Assembly: GCA_018292915.2 (NCBI GenBank)
Contig: JACVVK020000287.1
Location: 50,001-114,000 of the forward strand
Direction of reading: 5' to 3'
Length of the DNA: 64,000 nucleotides
From: Batillaria attramentaria
Taxonomy: Eukaryota; Mollusca; Gastropoda; Batillariidae
Shown here: positions 1-8,786 of the stretch, piece by piece
Numbering within the stretch: the first letter of the stretch is position 1
How the letters are laid out: each line of letters begins with the position of its first letter
Notes under the pieces: model-generated
Told to the model about the DNA's origin: nothing
The model's input: only the letters and a program-made list of their open reading frames with translations
The model's database searches: none
Position numbers and translations under genes: made by a program

Positions 1-470
1 ATACGGCAGGAGTGGTAGTTTTCAAACTCGGATACAGCAGGAGTGGTAGTTTTCAACCTCGGATACAGCAGGAGTGGTAGTTTTCAAACTCGGATACAGC
101 AGGAGTGGTAGTTTTCAAACTCGGATACAGCAGGAGTGGTAGTTTTCAAACTCGGATACAGCAGGAGTGGTAGTTTTCAAACTCGGACACAGCAGGAGTG
201 GTAGTTTTCAAACTCGGATACAGCAGGAGTGGTAGTTTTCAAACTCGGACACAGCAGGAGTGGTAGTTTTCAAACTCGGATACGGCAGGAGTGGTAGTTT
301 TCAAACTCGGATACGGCAGGAGTGGTAGTTTTCAAACTCGGATACAGCAGGAGTGGTAGTTTTCAACCTCGGATACAGCAGGAGTGGTAGTTTTCAAACT
401 CGGATACAGCAGGAGTGGTAGTTTTCAACCTCGGATACAGTACAACGAGTGGTAGTTTTCAAACTGGGAT
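1..470. repeat. 31-bp minisatellite, about 15 copies
   Basis: A 31-bp unit built around ATACAGCAGGAGTGGTAG and TTTTCAAACTC is repeated head to tail from the first base. Units differ only at a few positions (ATACAG/ATACGG/ACACAG; CAAAC/CAACC). The last unit near 433-470 carries an insertion (ACAGTACAACGAG) and then decays into unique sequence. The array probably continues to the left of the window. No coding role is suggested. Confidence 0.95.
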
Positions 471-648
471 AATATAACTTGTCCAAGCGTTTGGCTGCAG
501 TAGTATTGGTACATGCAGTGGAAGTAGCAGTGCAATAGTAGTAGTAGCTGATGTGTCAGTAGTCATAGCAGCATTATCAATGATATCGCAGTAGCAGTAG
601 TGTCAGCAGCAAAGCACTACTAGAAGCAGTATAACTTTTTCAGTATAT
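471..648. other. AGT-rich unique flank
   Basis: Non-coding sequence rich in AGT/GCAGTAG triplets between the minisatellite and the LINE. This is the locus into which the LINE inserted. Confidence 0.6.
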
Positions 649-660
649 TACTACTACTGC
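649..660. repeat. 5' target-site duplication of the RTE element
   Basis: TACTACTACTGC, identical to 3958-3969. It directly abuts the first base of the LINE 5' UTR. The triplet character of the sequence slightly weakens it, but the whole 12 bp including the final TGC matches. Confidence 0.85.
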
Positions 661-732
661 CCCTACATGGTCCAACCCTTGTCGTGGGGTAGTGGCTTGT
701 GTACCTCAATGACCCAGAGAGCTACGCCAGCG

Positions 733-746
733 GGAGCACGTGCTCC
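733..746. promoter_or_regulatory. 14-bp palindrome in LINE 5' UTR
   Basis: GGAGCACGTGCTCC is a perfect palindrome containing an E-box core CACGTG. It lies 73 bp from the 5' end of the element, where an internal promoter of a LINE is expected. The regulatory role is a guess; the palindrome is seen directly. Confidence 0.4.
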
Positions 747-939
747 TGGCAGGGTCACCCAAGCTGGACAGGTCGAAGGGTAGAGGTCAGACGAATGTGG
801 ACCACCTCTCCAAGAGGCTAAACGGGTTTGCGTAGGGTTAACAGCCCTACCTGTAAAAAAACATAACGTTACAGAAGCATCGACAGCAACAAACCAAAAC
901 ATTCACCTGGGCAAGGAAGGGTCTCCATCCCGGAGACCT

Positions 940-3900
940 ATGACGCATTGCAGTGAAAGCCGAAAGGAAGCTGCAAGGCCGACCCCCCTTCTAACACCTA
1001 GGACAATGACGAGAGTAGCCACATGGAACATCAGGACAATGTATGAAGTAGGAAGGACCATACAAGTAGCAAGAGAGATGAAGAACTACAAGATAGGAGT
1101 ACTGGGACTGAGTGAGACAAGGTGGCTACAGACAGGACAGCTGAGATTTTCATCGGGAGAGCAATTGCTGTACTCGGGACACACAGAGGATGGAGCCCCC
1201 CACACTGAGGGCGTGGCCCTGATGCTGGCACCGGAGGCACAGCGGGCACTCATCGGCTGGGAACCTGTCAACTCCCGCATCATCACAGCCAAATTCATCA
1301 CCAAGAAGAAAGACATCAAGCTAAACATCATCCAGTGCTACGCTCCCACCAATGATGCGGAAGAGGAGAAAAAAGACGACTTCTACCAACAACTACAGAC
1401 AGTGATAGATAGAGGAGGAGCCAAGGACATGACCATACTGATGGGAGACTTCAACGCCAAGATTGGATCAGACAACACAGGCTATGAGAACACCATGGGA
1501 ACACACGGACTGGGACAGATGAACGAAAATGGCGAGCGCTTTGCAGACTTCTGTGCCCTGAACCAGCTAGTGATAGGAGGCAGCATCTTCCCACACAAGC
1601 GCATCCACAAGGCCACATGGAGATCGCCGGACCATGTCACGGAGAACCAGATTGATCACATCTGCATTAGCCGGAAGTTCAGGAGATCGTGGCGAGATGT
1701 GCGCGTGATGAGGGGTGCCGATGTATCATCAGACCACCACCTTCTTGCTACAACACTGAGACTTCGGCTTAAGAGACACACCAACGCCAACAACACACGG
1801 ACCAGGTACAACGTTGGCCTACTCAGGAACACAGAGACACAAGCAGCATTCCGGATCAGCCTTTCCAACAGGTTCCAGCCACTGCAAGACCTGATAGAAG
1901 ACAGTGGAATGGATATCGAGACACAGTGGGAACACAGCAAGAAACTCTGGCACGACACATGCGAAGAGGTCCTTGGCAAGAGAAAGACCCAACACAAGGA
2001 ATGGATCTCTGCTGATACCATCCAGAAGCTGGAAGTTAGGAAAAAGAAGAAAACTGCACTGAACACGAGCCGAACAAGAAGAGCTAAGGCAAAGGCACAG
2101 GAAGAATACACAGCAGCTGACAGAGAAGTGAAGAGGAGCACCAGAAAGGACAAGAGGGACTACATCGACAACCTGGCCAATCAAGCAGAGGAAGCAGCCG
2201 GACAAGGGAACCTAAAAGACCTGTACCAGGTGACCAAGAAGCTCGCGGGCAAGTTTCAGCAGACAGACAAACCAGTGAAGGACAAGAACGGGCACCCACT
2301 GACAACAACTGAGGAACAGCTGAAGCGATGGGCAGAACACTTCAGGGAGCTGTTAAATCGCCCCATCCCTGAAACACCACCAGACATCCCGCCAGCTGAG
2401 ACAGAACTACCCATCAACTGCGACAAGCCCTCTAAGGCGGAGATCAGGAAAGCCATCATGACACTGAGAAGTGGGAAAGCTGCAGGGCCAGACGAGATAC
2501 CAGCAGAAGCCATCAAAGCAGACACAGAGACAGCCGTCAACATGCTGCACAGCCTATTCAGCAAGATCTGGGAGAAGGAAGAGGTGCCAGCCCAGTGGAA
2601 AGAAGGGATCGTCATCAAGCTGCCAAAGAAAGGGGATCTCAGGGACTGCAGCAACTACCGAGGGATCATGCTCCTGTCAGTGCCAGGCAAGGTTCTCAAC
2701 AGAATTCTACTGGAGAGGATGAGGGAGGCAGTCGACCCTATGCTCCGAGACCAGCAGGCGGGCTTTCGCAGGAACAGGTCCTGCGCTGACCAGATCGCCA
2801 GCCTACGCATCATTGTTGAGCAGTCACTGGAGTGGAACTCCCCCCTCTACATCAACTTCATAGACTATGAGAAGGCCTTCGACAGTGTAGACAGAGAGGC
2901 GCTGTGGAAGCTGCTAAGGCACTATGGAGTTCCCGGGAAGATCATCTCCCTGATCCAGTGCACCTACAAAGACATGAGCTGCAGGATTGCCCATGCCGGC
3001 CAGTTGTCAGAAAGCTTCGAGGTGAAGACCGGAGTCCGCCAGGGATGCCTGTTGTCCCCGTTCCTCTTCCTCCTGGTCATCGACTGGATCATGAAGACCA
3101 CCACAACAGGCAGGAAAAACGGGATACAGTGGACACTCTGGGCGCAGCTGGATGACCTCGACTTTGCGGACGACCTGGCGCTCCTGTCTCACAGCCACAG
3201 CCAGATGCAGGACAAGACTACATGCCTGGAAGCCACATCAGCCGGAACAGGGCTCAAGATCAACAGGAGGAAAACCGAGCTGATGAAGATCAACACCACT
3301 GCCAACACACCAGTCACAGTCGGTGGAGAGCCCATCAGGGAGGTAGAGTCCTTTGTCTACCTGGGGAGTGTGGTTGATGGACAGGGAGGCACAGACCGAG
3401 ACGTCACAGCCAGAATCGGCAAGGCAAGAGCAGCAATGGTCATGCTGAAGAATATCTGGGCATCCAAAGTTGTCAGCATAAGAACCAAACTTCGCATCTT
3501 CAACTCCAACGTGAAGTCAGTTCTGCTTTACGGATGCGAAACATGGAGGACAACGAAGACGATGCAGCAGAAGATCCAGACATTTCTCAACACCTGTCTG
3601 AGGCGCATCTTCAACATCCGATGGCCAGAGAAGATCCGGAACGAAGAGCTGTGGGAGCGAGCAGGGCAGGAACCAGCGGCCAAGCAGATCCTGCGGAGGA
3701 AGTGGGGCTGGATTGGACACACCCTCAGGAAGCCAGCATCCAGCACCACACGCCAAGCCCTGACATGGAACCCACAGGGGAAAAGGAAGAGAGGCCGGCC
3801 TCGCAACAGCTGGAGGCGGGACACTGAGGCAGAGTTATATAAGCAGGGGACCAACTGGACTGGAGTGGCAAGAATAGCCCAGAACAGAGTGCGATGGCGA

Positions 3901-3948
3901 AGGGTTGTCGATGGCCTATGCTCCACGTGGAGCCAGGGGCCTAAGTAA
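940..3948 (+). CDS. LINE ORF: endonuclease / reverse transcriptase polyprotein
   Basis: A 1002-residue protein that would nick target DNA and prime reverse transcription of its own mRNA. Residues about 24-275 form an exonuclease-endonuclease-phosphatase domain: TWNIRT at 28-33, the catalytic Glu in SETRW at 58-62, GDFNAKIG at 169-176 and the terminal SDHHLL at 264-269. A Lys/Arg-rich linker covers about 345-430. Residues about 500-780 are the reverse transcriptase: AAGPDEIP at 514-521, NYRGIMLLS at 572-580, YEKAFDSVDR at 643-652, GVRQGCLLSP at 698-707 and the catalytic FADDLALL at 742-749. A thumb/C-terminal region follows (YLGS 807-810, LLYGCETW 862-869), with a conserved basic end RRKWGWIGH and GKRKRGRP. 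There is no RNase H domain. The start could be Met1 or Met23 (position 1006, directly before the endonuclease). The stop TAA is the first copy of the TAAG tail. No frameshift or internal stop is present. Confidence 0.95.
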   Translation: MTHCSESRKEAARPTPLLTPRTMTRVATWNIRTMYEVGRTIQVAREMKNYKIGVLGLSETRWLQTGQLRFSSGEQLLYSGHTEDGAPHTEGVALMLAPEAQRALIGWEPVNSRIITAKFITKKKDIKLNIIQCYAPTNDAEEEKKDDFYQQLQTVIDRGGAKDMTILMGDFNAKIGSDNTGYENTMGTHGLGQMNENGERFADFCALNQLVIGGSIFPHKRIHKATWRSPDHVTENQIDHICISRKFRRSWRDVRVMRGADVSSDHHLLATTLRLRLKRHTNANNTRTRYNVGLLRNTETQAAFRISLSNRFQPLQDLIEDSGMDIETQWEHSKKLWHDTCEEVLGKRKTQHKEWISADTIQKLEVRKKKKTALNTSRTRRAKAKAQEEYTAADREVKRSTRKDKRDYIDNLANQAEEAAGQGNLKDLYQVTKKLAGKFQQTDKPVKDKNGHPLTTTEEQLKRWAEHFRELLNRPIPETPPDIPPAETELPINCDKPSKAEIRKAIMTLRSGKAAGPDEIPAEAIKADTETAVNMLHSLFSKIWEKEEVPAQWKEGIVIKLPKKGDLRDCSNYRGIMLLSVPGKVLNRILLERMREAVDPMLRDQQAGFRRNRSCADQIASLRIIVEQSLEWNSPLYINFIDYEKAFDSVDREALWKLLRHYGVPGKIISLIQCTYKDMSCRIAHAGQLSESFEVKTGVRQGCLLSPFLFLLVIDWIMKTTTTGRKNGIQWTLWAQLDDLDFADDLALLSHSHSQMQDKTTCLEATSAGTGLKINRRKTELMKINTTANTPVTVGGEPIREVESFVYLGSVVDGQGGTDRDVTARIGKARAAMVMLKNIWASKVVSIRTKLRIFNSNVKSVLLYGCETWRTTKTMQQKIQTFLNTCLRRIFNIRWPEKIRNEELWERAGQEPAAKQILRRKWGWIGHTLRKPASSTTRQALTWNPQGKRKRGRPRNSWRRDTEAELYKQGTNWTGVARIAQNRVRWRRVVDGLCSTWSQGPK

Positions 3949-3957
3949 GTAAGTAAG
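3944..3957 (+). repeat. (TAAG)n 3' tail of the LINE
   Basis: About three and a half copies of the tetranucleotide TAAG end the element. Short tandem tails replace poly(A) in RTE elements. The tail overlaps the stop codon, so there is essentially no 3' UTR. Confidence 0.85.
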
Positions 3958-3969
3958 TACTACTACTGC
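3958..3969. repeat. 3' target-site duplication of the RTE element
   Basis: TACTACTACTGC directly after the TAAG tail, identical to 649-660. The reconstructed empty site would join the AGT-rich flank to GGCGGCACCC at 3970. Confidence 0.85.
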
Positions 3970-4585
3970 GGCGGCACCCGTCAAAAAGCTTTAAAATAAA
4001 GAATAAGAGAACTTTTACCCGGACATACGTTTTTCAAGTTTCTGCGAGAAGCACCAGTCCAAAGAGTTTCAATCTTGCGATTTCGTACGTACAATCCAGG
4101 GTATTTACGTCTACGTTTTACCAGCCCTCTAGATCTTCCAGATTTTATGTAAAAATTAATTCAGTCAGGGAAGCCACAACACCAACAGGGAAATCACAAG
4201 ACATTGTAGAAGAGTTGTCACGCCTCTTTTCGCTCCCCTCTTCACTACGCAAATTAAGAAAATTTACAACCAAGGGGAAAAACTGCACAAAGGGAAGTAA
4301 ACGAGCAAGATCATCTTGCCAGCCAGCAGTCCTCTTACCTTGCTTGTGATCAGGGACAGTGGTAACGTTTTTAATGAACCAGATCAATGTCCACGTGCAA
4401 AACCCGCACTGCAGCAGATCTAAACTCCTACAACGATGCCAGTTAGCCATTTTGGTTTCGCTGTTAGAATCGACCGAGGACCGGCAAGCTTGGAATTACG
4501 ACGCCATATACCTACCCAGTAACAGCCGAAGACAAGACGCCGAAATCCCTGTCTAATTCCCAACACTCGGAAAAGCCTGAAAAAC
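3970..4585. other. No feature recognised
   Basis: Anonymous non-coding sequence. I see no repeat, exon or RNA gene I can defend. Confidence 0.5.
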
Positions 4586-4644
<59 letters not shown>

Positions 4645-4652
4645 GGGGGGGG
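4586..4652. repeat. (GT)n(GA)n(G)n microsatellite
   Basis: Ten bases of GT, about 22 GA units, then ten G. Open frames here (poly Arg-Glu or Ser-Leu) are artefacts. Confidence 0.95.
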
Positions 4653-5171
4653 ACAAAAGTGAGACCAAAAAATGTTGGAGTGACACTGTCTCTCGCTTTT
4701 GGAATCTCTGAATGTCGAGTAAGCGGACATAAACTATGGGGAGTTACGGTAAATCCAAAAACGCGTCCTTGGGAAGACATTTCAAGCATCTAAGTTTAGC
4801 ATGATGTCTTCATCGCTGACAGGCTTTGCGTAGTTATCGGGCGGGTTTTCCCAAGAAACGCTGTTTTAGCTTCAGCGTACGGATTAACGGCTCTGAGAAA
4901 TGTGAAGAGGGTTAGTTTGTTAGTTATTTAGGGCTTAACACCGCGCAAATGTGAAGAGGGAATCGTAGAGCGTTCGAAACTGTGCCGAGACGTCCTTTGG
5001 GAAGAAGCAGGCAGTCGAAAGTAGTAATTCATAAAAAAAAAATTCAAGATCCATTCGGATACGTGTTTTGTCTGCGTGTCTGTCTGCCTGCCTGCCTCTC
5101 AGAAATATACATAACCCTCAATGATCTCAAGCGCCATAAACAAAAACTCTCGTGTCTCATTTGAGACCTAA
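4653..5171. other. No gene; short low-complexity patches
   Basis: Anonymous sequence. ATGTGAAGAGGG occurs twice about 60 bp apart (near 4899 and 4950), and a (TGCC)n patch lies at about 5077-5096. Confidence 0.5.
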
Positions 5172-5280
5172 CCCGGCTGGGGCCAAATATTTGTACTGGC
5201 TTTTTTATCGTTGCCCCGTCTTTGATATCACCCTATGTGGTGGAAAAAGGACGTTAAACCCCCAATCACCCGCCCACCCC
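5172..5280 (+). mobile_element. SINE family 1, 5'-truncated
   Basis: Begins inside the tRNA-like head (CCCGGCTGGGGCC) and continues through the family body (AAATATTTGT, GTTGCCCCGTCTTTGATATC, GGACGTTAAACCCCC) to the CACCC-type end. Missing the A box. Confidence 0.85.
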
Positions 5281-5299
5281 ATTTGAGACCTAAAACGTT

Positions 5300-5490
5300 G
5301 CACTGGCTTTAACATTCGTTGACCTCGTTTTGGACATCCACTTTATGTGGTGACAAACACGAACCCATTCGTCTAGACACCCCGATTGGAAAAACCGAGA
5401 GTTCGAATCCCGACAGACCTAAACTTTGTACAGGCTGGCTCTAGTACCTCTGTCTTTAAAATCACCCTCTCCGTTAAAGAAGCCATTGCT
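5300..5490 (+). mobile_element. Degenerate SINE family 1 remnants (two partial copies)
   Basis: 5300-5370 resembles the body and end of the family, heavily mutated (CACTGGCTTTAACATTCG, CTTTATGTGGTG). 5395-5480 again matches from the B box (GAGTTCGAATCCCG) into the body. These look like the oldest copies in the window. Confidence 0.5.
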
Positions 5491-5536
5491 ACCATTTCAA
5501 AACTTTATAATTATAGGGAGAGTTCTGTTTGGAACA

Positions 5537-5727
5537 GGGGAGCCGGGATAGCCGAATGGTAGAGCTCTGGACTTTCAACGTTCGAGCCATCAGTTCGAAT
5601 CCCGGCTGGGGACAAATATTTGTGCTGGCCTTTTTTCTCGTTGCCCCCGTGTTTGATATCACCCACACGTACGTTGAAAAGGACGTTAAACTCCCAAACA
5701 CCCACTCACCCACCCACCCACCCACAT
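5537..5727 (+). mobile_element. SINE family 1, full length
   Basis: A complete tRNA-like head (GGGAGCCGGGATAGCCGAATGG with A box, CAGTTCGAATCCCGG B box) followed by body and a (CACC)n tail. The TTGATATCACCC segment is present but the following hairpin-like ACACGTACGTTG differs from consensus, so this is a moderately old copy. Confidence 0.9.
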
Positions 5728-6056
5728 TCTGGTATGAAAGTTGTGCTCGTGATAGCGCCTGTCCGCCAAAAACAGTCTTAGAGATTAGTATGGCTCCCAA
5801 TGCAACACACTGATGTTTGATGGCTGTGCGAGGAAAAGTCAACCGTCCGCCATGTTTGTCAATTGTCGTCAGCGACACTTCCACCGGCTGCTGGGGTTTT
5901 GGGTCCGATCAGCTGAACGCAAGCCTGTCTGCGCATGTTTTAATTTTGTGCATGTCACTTAGTTGTGCGATACTTGACACAAGCAAAACAGCTCAGAACG
6001 ATCTGTGAGCCTAAAAATGGCGCTTTTTAATCCCCAAAACACACAAACACCCATCC
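5728..6056. other. No feature recognised
   Basis: Anonymous sequence. It contains one CCGCCATGTTTG (about 5849), the reverse of a motif found in repeat R (see 6990-7320), but no other similarity was noted. Confidence 0.4.
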
Positions 6057-6059
<3 letters not shown>

Positions 6060-6110
<51 letters not shown>

Positions 6111-6174
6111 TTTTCATTGAGTTTAAACGTGTTTCTTCACGTTTCTTGCTTCTCCACCCCCCCCCCCCCCCCCC
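6060..6174. repeat. (CT)n and poly(C) tracts
   Basis: (CT)23 at about 6060-6106 and 18 C at 6157-6174, separated by about 50 bp of unique sequence. Confidence 0.95.
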
Positions 6175-6189
6175 ATTATTCCTGTAGCT

Positions 6190-6327
6190 TATAGATTGTT
6201 TTTCCTTTGCTCATAGTCTCGTAGTTTAGCAATGGCAAGTTCGAACATGGTATTTCTGCTGAAACTTTTACCGTTGAAAAAAAAAATATTGTCATTGTCA
6301 TTCTCTCTCTCTCTCTCTCTCTCTCTG
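6190..6327 (+). mobile_element. Retroelement 3' end with ATTGTC-type tail, then (CT)n
   Basis: GAAACTTTTACCGTTGAAA followed by ATATTGTCATTGTCATT resembles 54290-54365 (AAACTTCTACCGTTGAT ... GTTGTCACTGTCACTGTC). Two dispersed copies ending in a hexanucleotide tail suggest a LINE or SINE 3' end. The family is not identified. A (CT)n microsatellite has grown directly after the tail (6301-6327). Confidence 0.45.
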
Positions 6328-6755
6328 CTCACCCTCCCTGTCCTCTGCTAACCTACCCCCATCCCGACCCTCTTTCCCCGCACCCCTCCCTCAACCTCCA
6401 CCCCCCCCCTCCTCGTACCCACCACAGCTACCCCCACGTCGTTTTCCTCTCTCCAAAAGACCTAAAACTCCTCAACGCGTAACACTTCTCCATCAGCAGC
6501 CAAGCCTCTTGAGAAGGCATCCGGCGGCGAGCTAGCAAAACCTGCGCTAGGACATGCTTGACGTTGTACCGTGTTTCTCACGCGGTGTTACGTTTTCAGC
6601 CAGGATCTCCCGTTCCTCTTCAGAACACGGTAATCCGCTTCAGGCACTCGCGGGGAGGCGGCTTAAAAGTCAACGAGGGTGTCAAGCGAGGTTTGAAACG
6701 CCTCGTGCTCGAACAGACTTTCAACAAGCTCTCGCGTAATACTGGTGCCGCTGGA
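6328..6755. other. No gene; C-rich sequence
   Basis: 6330-6470 is strongly pyrimidine-rich (CCCC and CTCC runs). The remainder is anonymous. Confidence 0.5.
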
Positions 6756-6840
6756 TTTTTTTTTTTTTTTTTTTTTTGCGCGGGGGTGCCGTGTGTGTGT
6801 GTGGGGGGGGGGGGGGAGGGAGGTGGGGGGGGGGGGGAGG
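6756..6840. repeat. poly(T), (GT)n and poly(G) cluster
   Basis: 22 T at 6756-6777, a short GT run, then almost pure G to about 6840. Confidence 0.95.
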
Positions 6841-6989
6841 AACTGTGTCGCACGTGCTCAGCCCCCATCTTAAGTTTGTGCATGTGAAAGAGATCCTTCC
6901 TTCGGAGAAAAGCAGGGGTTGAGTTTGCCTGGGGCTTGATGCATGGAGAGGGAGGAGACTCGGACGTAAGCTGAGAGTAGATTGGTTAA

Positions 6990-7320
6990 TTGGTTGTATT
7001 AAGCCGGCTCTTAACCGGGCACTGCGGAGCGCCACAGTTCTGTCCACAGTTGTGACACAGTTGTGATTTGGGGGGGGGGGGGGGGGGTCCGCCGCTGTGG
7101 TGTCATCACAGCAACCTGAATTTCAAATAGCCACAACTGTGACTGTGGTTTCCACAAGAGATTCTGACTGGTTGTACTACGTCACTCGGCGCGCAAACAT
7201 GGCGGACAGTGCATCTTCAATCGGTTTGTCACCGAGCACAGCTGTGTTCAGTTTTGTAGTTAGTAGACACACCGAGCGCAACGACTGTGATGTGCACATG
7301 TGTGTTTAACGCGCTGTGCC
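6990..7320 (+). mobile_element. Unnamed repeat R, copy 1
   Basis: Similar in order to 20740-21880 and, reversed, to 25430-25790. Shared landmarks are TTAACCGG near the start, a CACAGTTGTGA/CACAGCTGTGA block with GTCATCACAGC, ATAGCCACAACTGTGACTG, TACGTCAC next to GGCGCGCAAACATGGCGG (7187-7205), and a block TAGTTAGTAGACACACC (about 7257) with CGCAACGACTGTGATG. It carries 18 G at 7070-7087. Termini and class are unknown. Confidence 0.6.
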
Positions 7321-7475
7321 AAGTTGAGAGCAGGCATTAGGGTTTAAAGTCTCTATGGTCGTAATGAGTTCGGGGGGGAGGGGGGGGGGCTTCCGCTTGC
7401 AAAGCTCTGAGGCTGTTTTCCAAAATGAATAGATGTTCTCTTTTGGCCAGTCCGACCGTTTTCGTGAATTCGCTC

Positions 7476-7725
7476 ATCCTCAGGATGCCCCCAACCGCAC
7501 TACACCGGGTGGCTCTCCGCTGGACCCCAGATGGAAAAGGAGCCAGAGGAAGACCCAAGGAAACGTGGCGGCGGACAGTGGACAAAGAGCTGAAGAAAAA
7601 CAAAACTTACCTGGAGGACGCTGGAGAAGGAAGCTCAGAACAGACCAGAGTGGCGATCTTTGGTGTTGGTCTTACGTGCCAGAGGGCACGAAGAGGGTTA
7701 AGTGAGAAATTAAGTAAGTGAGTGC
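7476..7725 (+). pseudogene. 5'-truncated RTE LINE 3' fragment
   Basis: One frame reads RVALRWTPDGKGARGRPKET followed by WRRTVDKELKK, matching in order the last 80 residues of the intact LINE (RQALTWNPQGKRKRGRPRNS, WRRDTEAELYK) at roughly half identity. The frame is lost after about residue 60 of the fragment. The sequence ends in TAAGTGAGAAATTAAGTAAGTG, a decayed TAAG tail. This is an older, different RTE subfamily, not a copy of the element at 661. Confidence 0.8.
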
Positions 7726-7797
7726 TTCTGATGCTCGGATTAAGCACATGCAAAGAAAAGTTGTATACACGCTGCTGTATGACTGCCATACGTATTA

Positions 7798-7972
7798 AGA
7801 CTTTAACGTCAGTTCTTTTCCACCAGGCCAGGGTGATATCAAAGACAGGGCAAGACGGAAGACAAACAAAACAAGCAACAATAACGACAACAAAACAAAA
7901 CAACAGCAACAGCAACAACAACACAAATGTTCAGCTCCCAGTCGGGATTCGAACCCACGACCTGATCATAAG
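7798..7972 (-). mobile_element. SINE family 1, older copy
   Basis: Reads on the minus strand from the B box (GGGATTCGAACCCACGACC) to the GACGTTAAAG end. The body is partly replaced by a CAA-rich stretch at 7863-7925. It is cut at GATCATA, where a second copy begins. Confidence 0.75.
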
Positions 7973-8140
7973 GGTGAGTGGGTGGGTGGGTGTTTGGGGG
8001 TTTAACGTCCCTTTTCCACCACATACGGGTGATATCAAAGACGGGGCAACGATTAAAAAAAGCCAGGACAAATATTTGGCCCCAGCCGGGATACGAACTC
8101 ACGACCCGATCATAGACAGTCCAACGCCCTACCATAAGCC
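7973..8140 (-). mobile_element. SINE family 1, younger copy next to or inside an older one
   Basis: A near-consensus minus-strand copy starting with the GGGTGGGTGGGTGTTTGGGGG end and running to the tRNA-like GACCCGATCATAGACAGTCC. GATCATA occurs at the edge of both copies, so this is either insertion into the older copy with a 7-bp duplication or tandem duplication. Confidence 0.85.
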
Positions 8141-8580
8141 GAGAGTAAAAGATTGGTTCGAGAGGCATACGCGGAGATCAAGACAAGTCTACCACTATTT
8201 CAGGGACTCTGCGGCGACAGCTATAAGTCTTAGACGTCTAGTATCTTTTTATTCATCACTGAGACCCTTCCTGGCCCTAGGCGCTAAGGCTCGGACACCC
8301 CAGTTTCTCACATTACTGAAGAGCAGTTTTATAGTCAAAGGACACGCGCATGAGGGGAAAAAGAAGACGCAGGGAGGGAAAAAAAAAGAAAAGGAACGAA
8401 AAGACAAGACAAAAAATCTCTAAAAACGTGGCATTAAGTATAATAGAAATAAAGAGAACATTAGGGAGGAAAAAGAGAAAACAATGCCTTAGCAGTCTTT
8501 GATCTACCTAGGAATCCTGGGTTTCTGGAGAACTGTCACAGAGCACGCAACTCTTTGATAATCGATTCAATTTCAAAAGA
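8141..8580. other. No feature recognised
   Basis: Anonymous, with an A/G-rich patch at about 8355-8415. Confidence 0.5.
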
Positions 8581-8739
8581 TTTTTTTTCTTTCTTTCTTT
8601 CTTGAGTCGTATTTCTGCGGTGTATTTTTTTTCTGTGGTATTCCTTCTGCTGTAGACACTGGATCAGTGGATGATGTAAGAAGATATGAAGATATATACG
8701 GGGGAGGGGGGGGGGGGGATGATAGAATGATTTTGCCTA

Positions 8740-8783
<44 letters not shown>
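8581..8783. repeat. (TTTC)n, poly(G) and (CT)n tracts
   Basis: T/TTTC run at 8581-8603, a G run at about 8701-8719 and (CT)20 at 8744-8783. Confidence 0.9.

Positions 8784-8786
<3 letters not shown>

Larger units (their letters stand above)
661..3957 (+). mobile_element. Full-length RTE-like non-LTR retrotransposon (LINE), about 3.3 kb
   Basis: The element has a 279-bp 5' UTR (661-939), one uninterrupted ORF (940-3948) and a short TAAG tandem tail (about 3944-3957), bounded by 12-bp direct repeats at 649-660 and 3958-3969. Length, single-ORF layout with an apurinic-type endonuclease plus reverse transcriptase, absence of RNase H and a tetranucleotide tail instead of poly(A) all fit the RTE group (RTE/RTE-X; similar proteins are often mis-annotated as craniofacial development protein 2-like). 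With an intact ORF and a perfect TSD, the insertion looks young and may be retrotransposition-competent. The exact clade is an inference. Confidence 0.93.

Noticed and set aside
1..470. CRISPR-like array
   Set aside because: Repeats are contiguous without spacers and the genome is eukaryotic.
7722..8423. 233-residue open frame
   Set aside because: It runs across two reversed SINE copies and a CAA-rich stretch. The GIRTHDP-like words come from reading the SINE B box.
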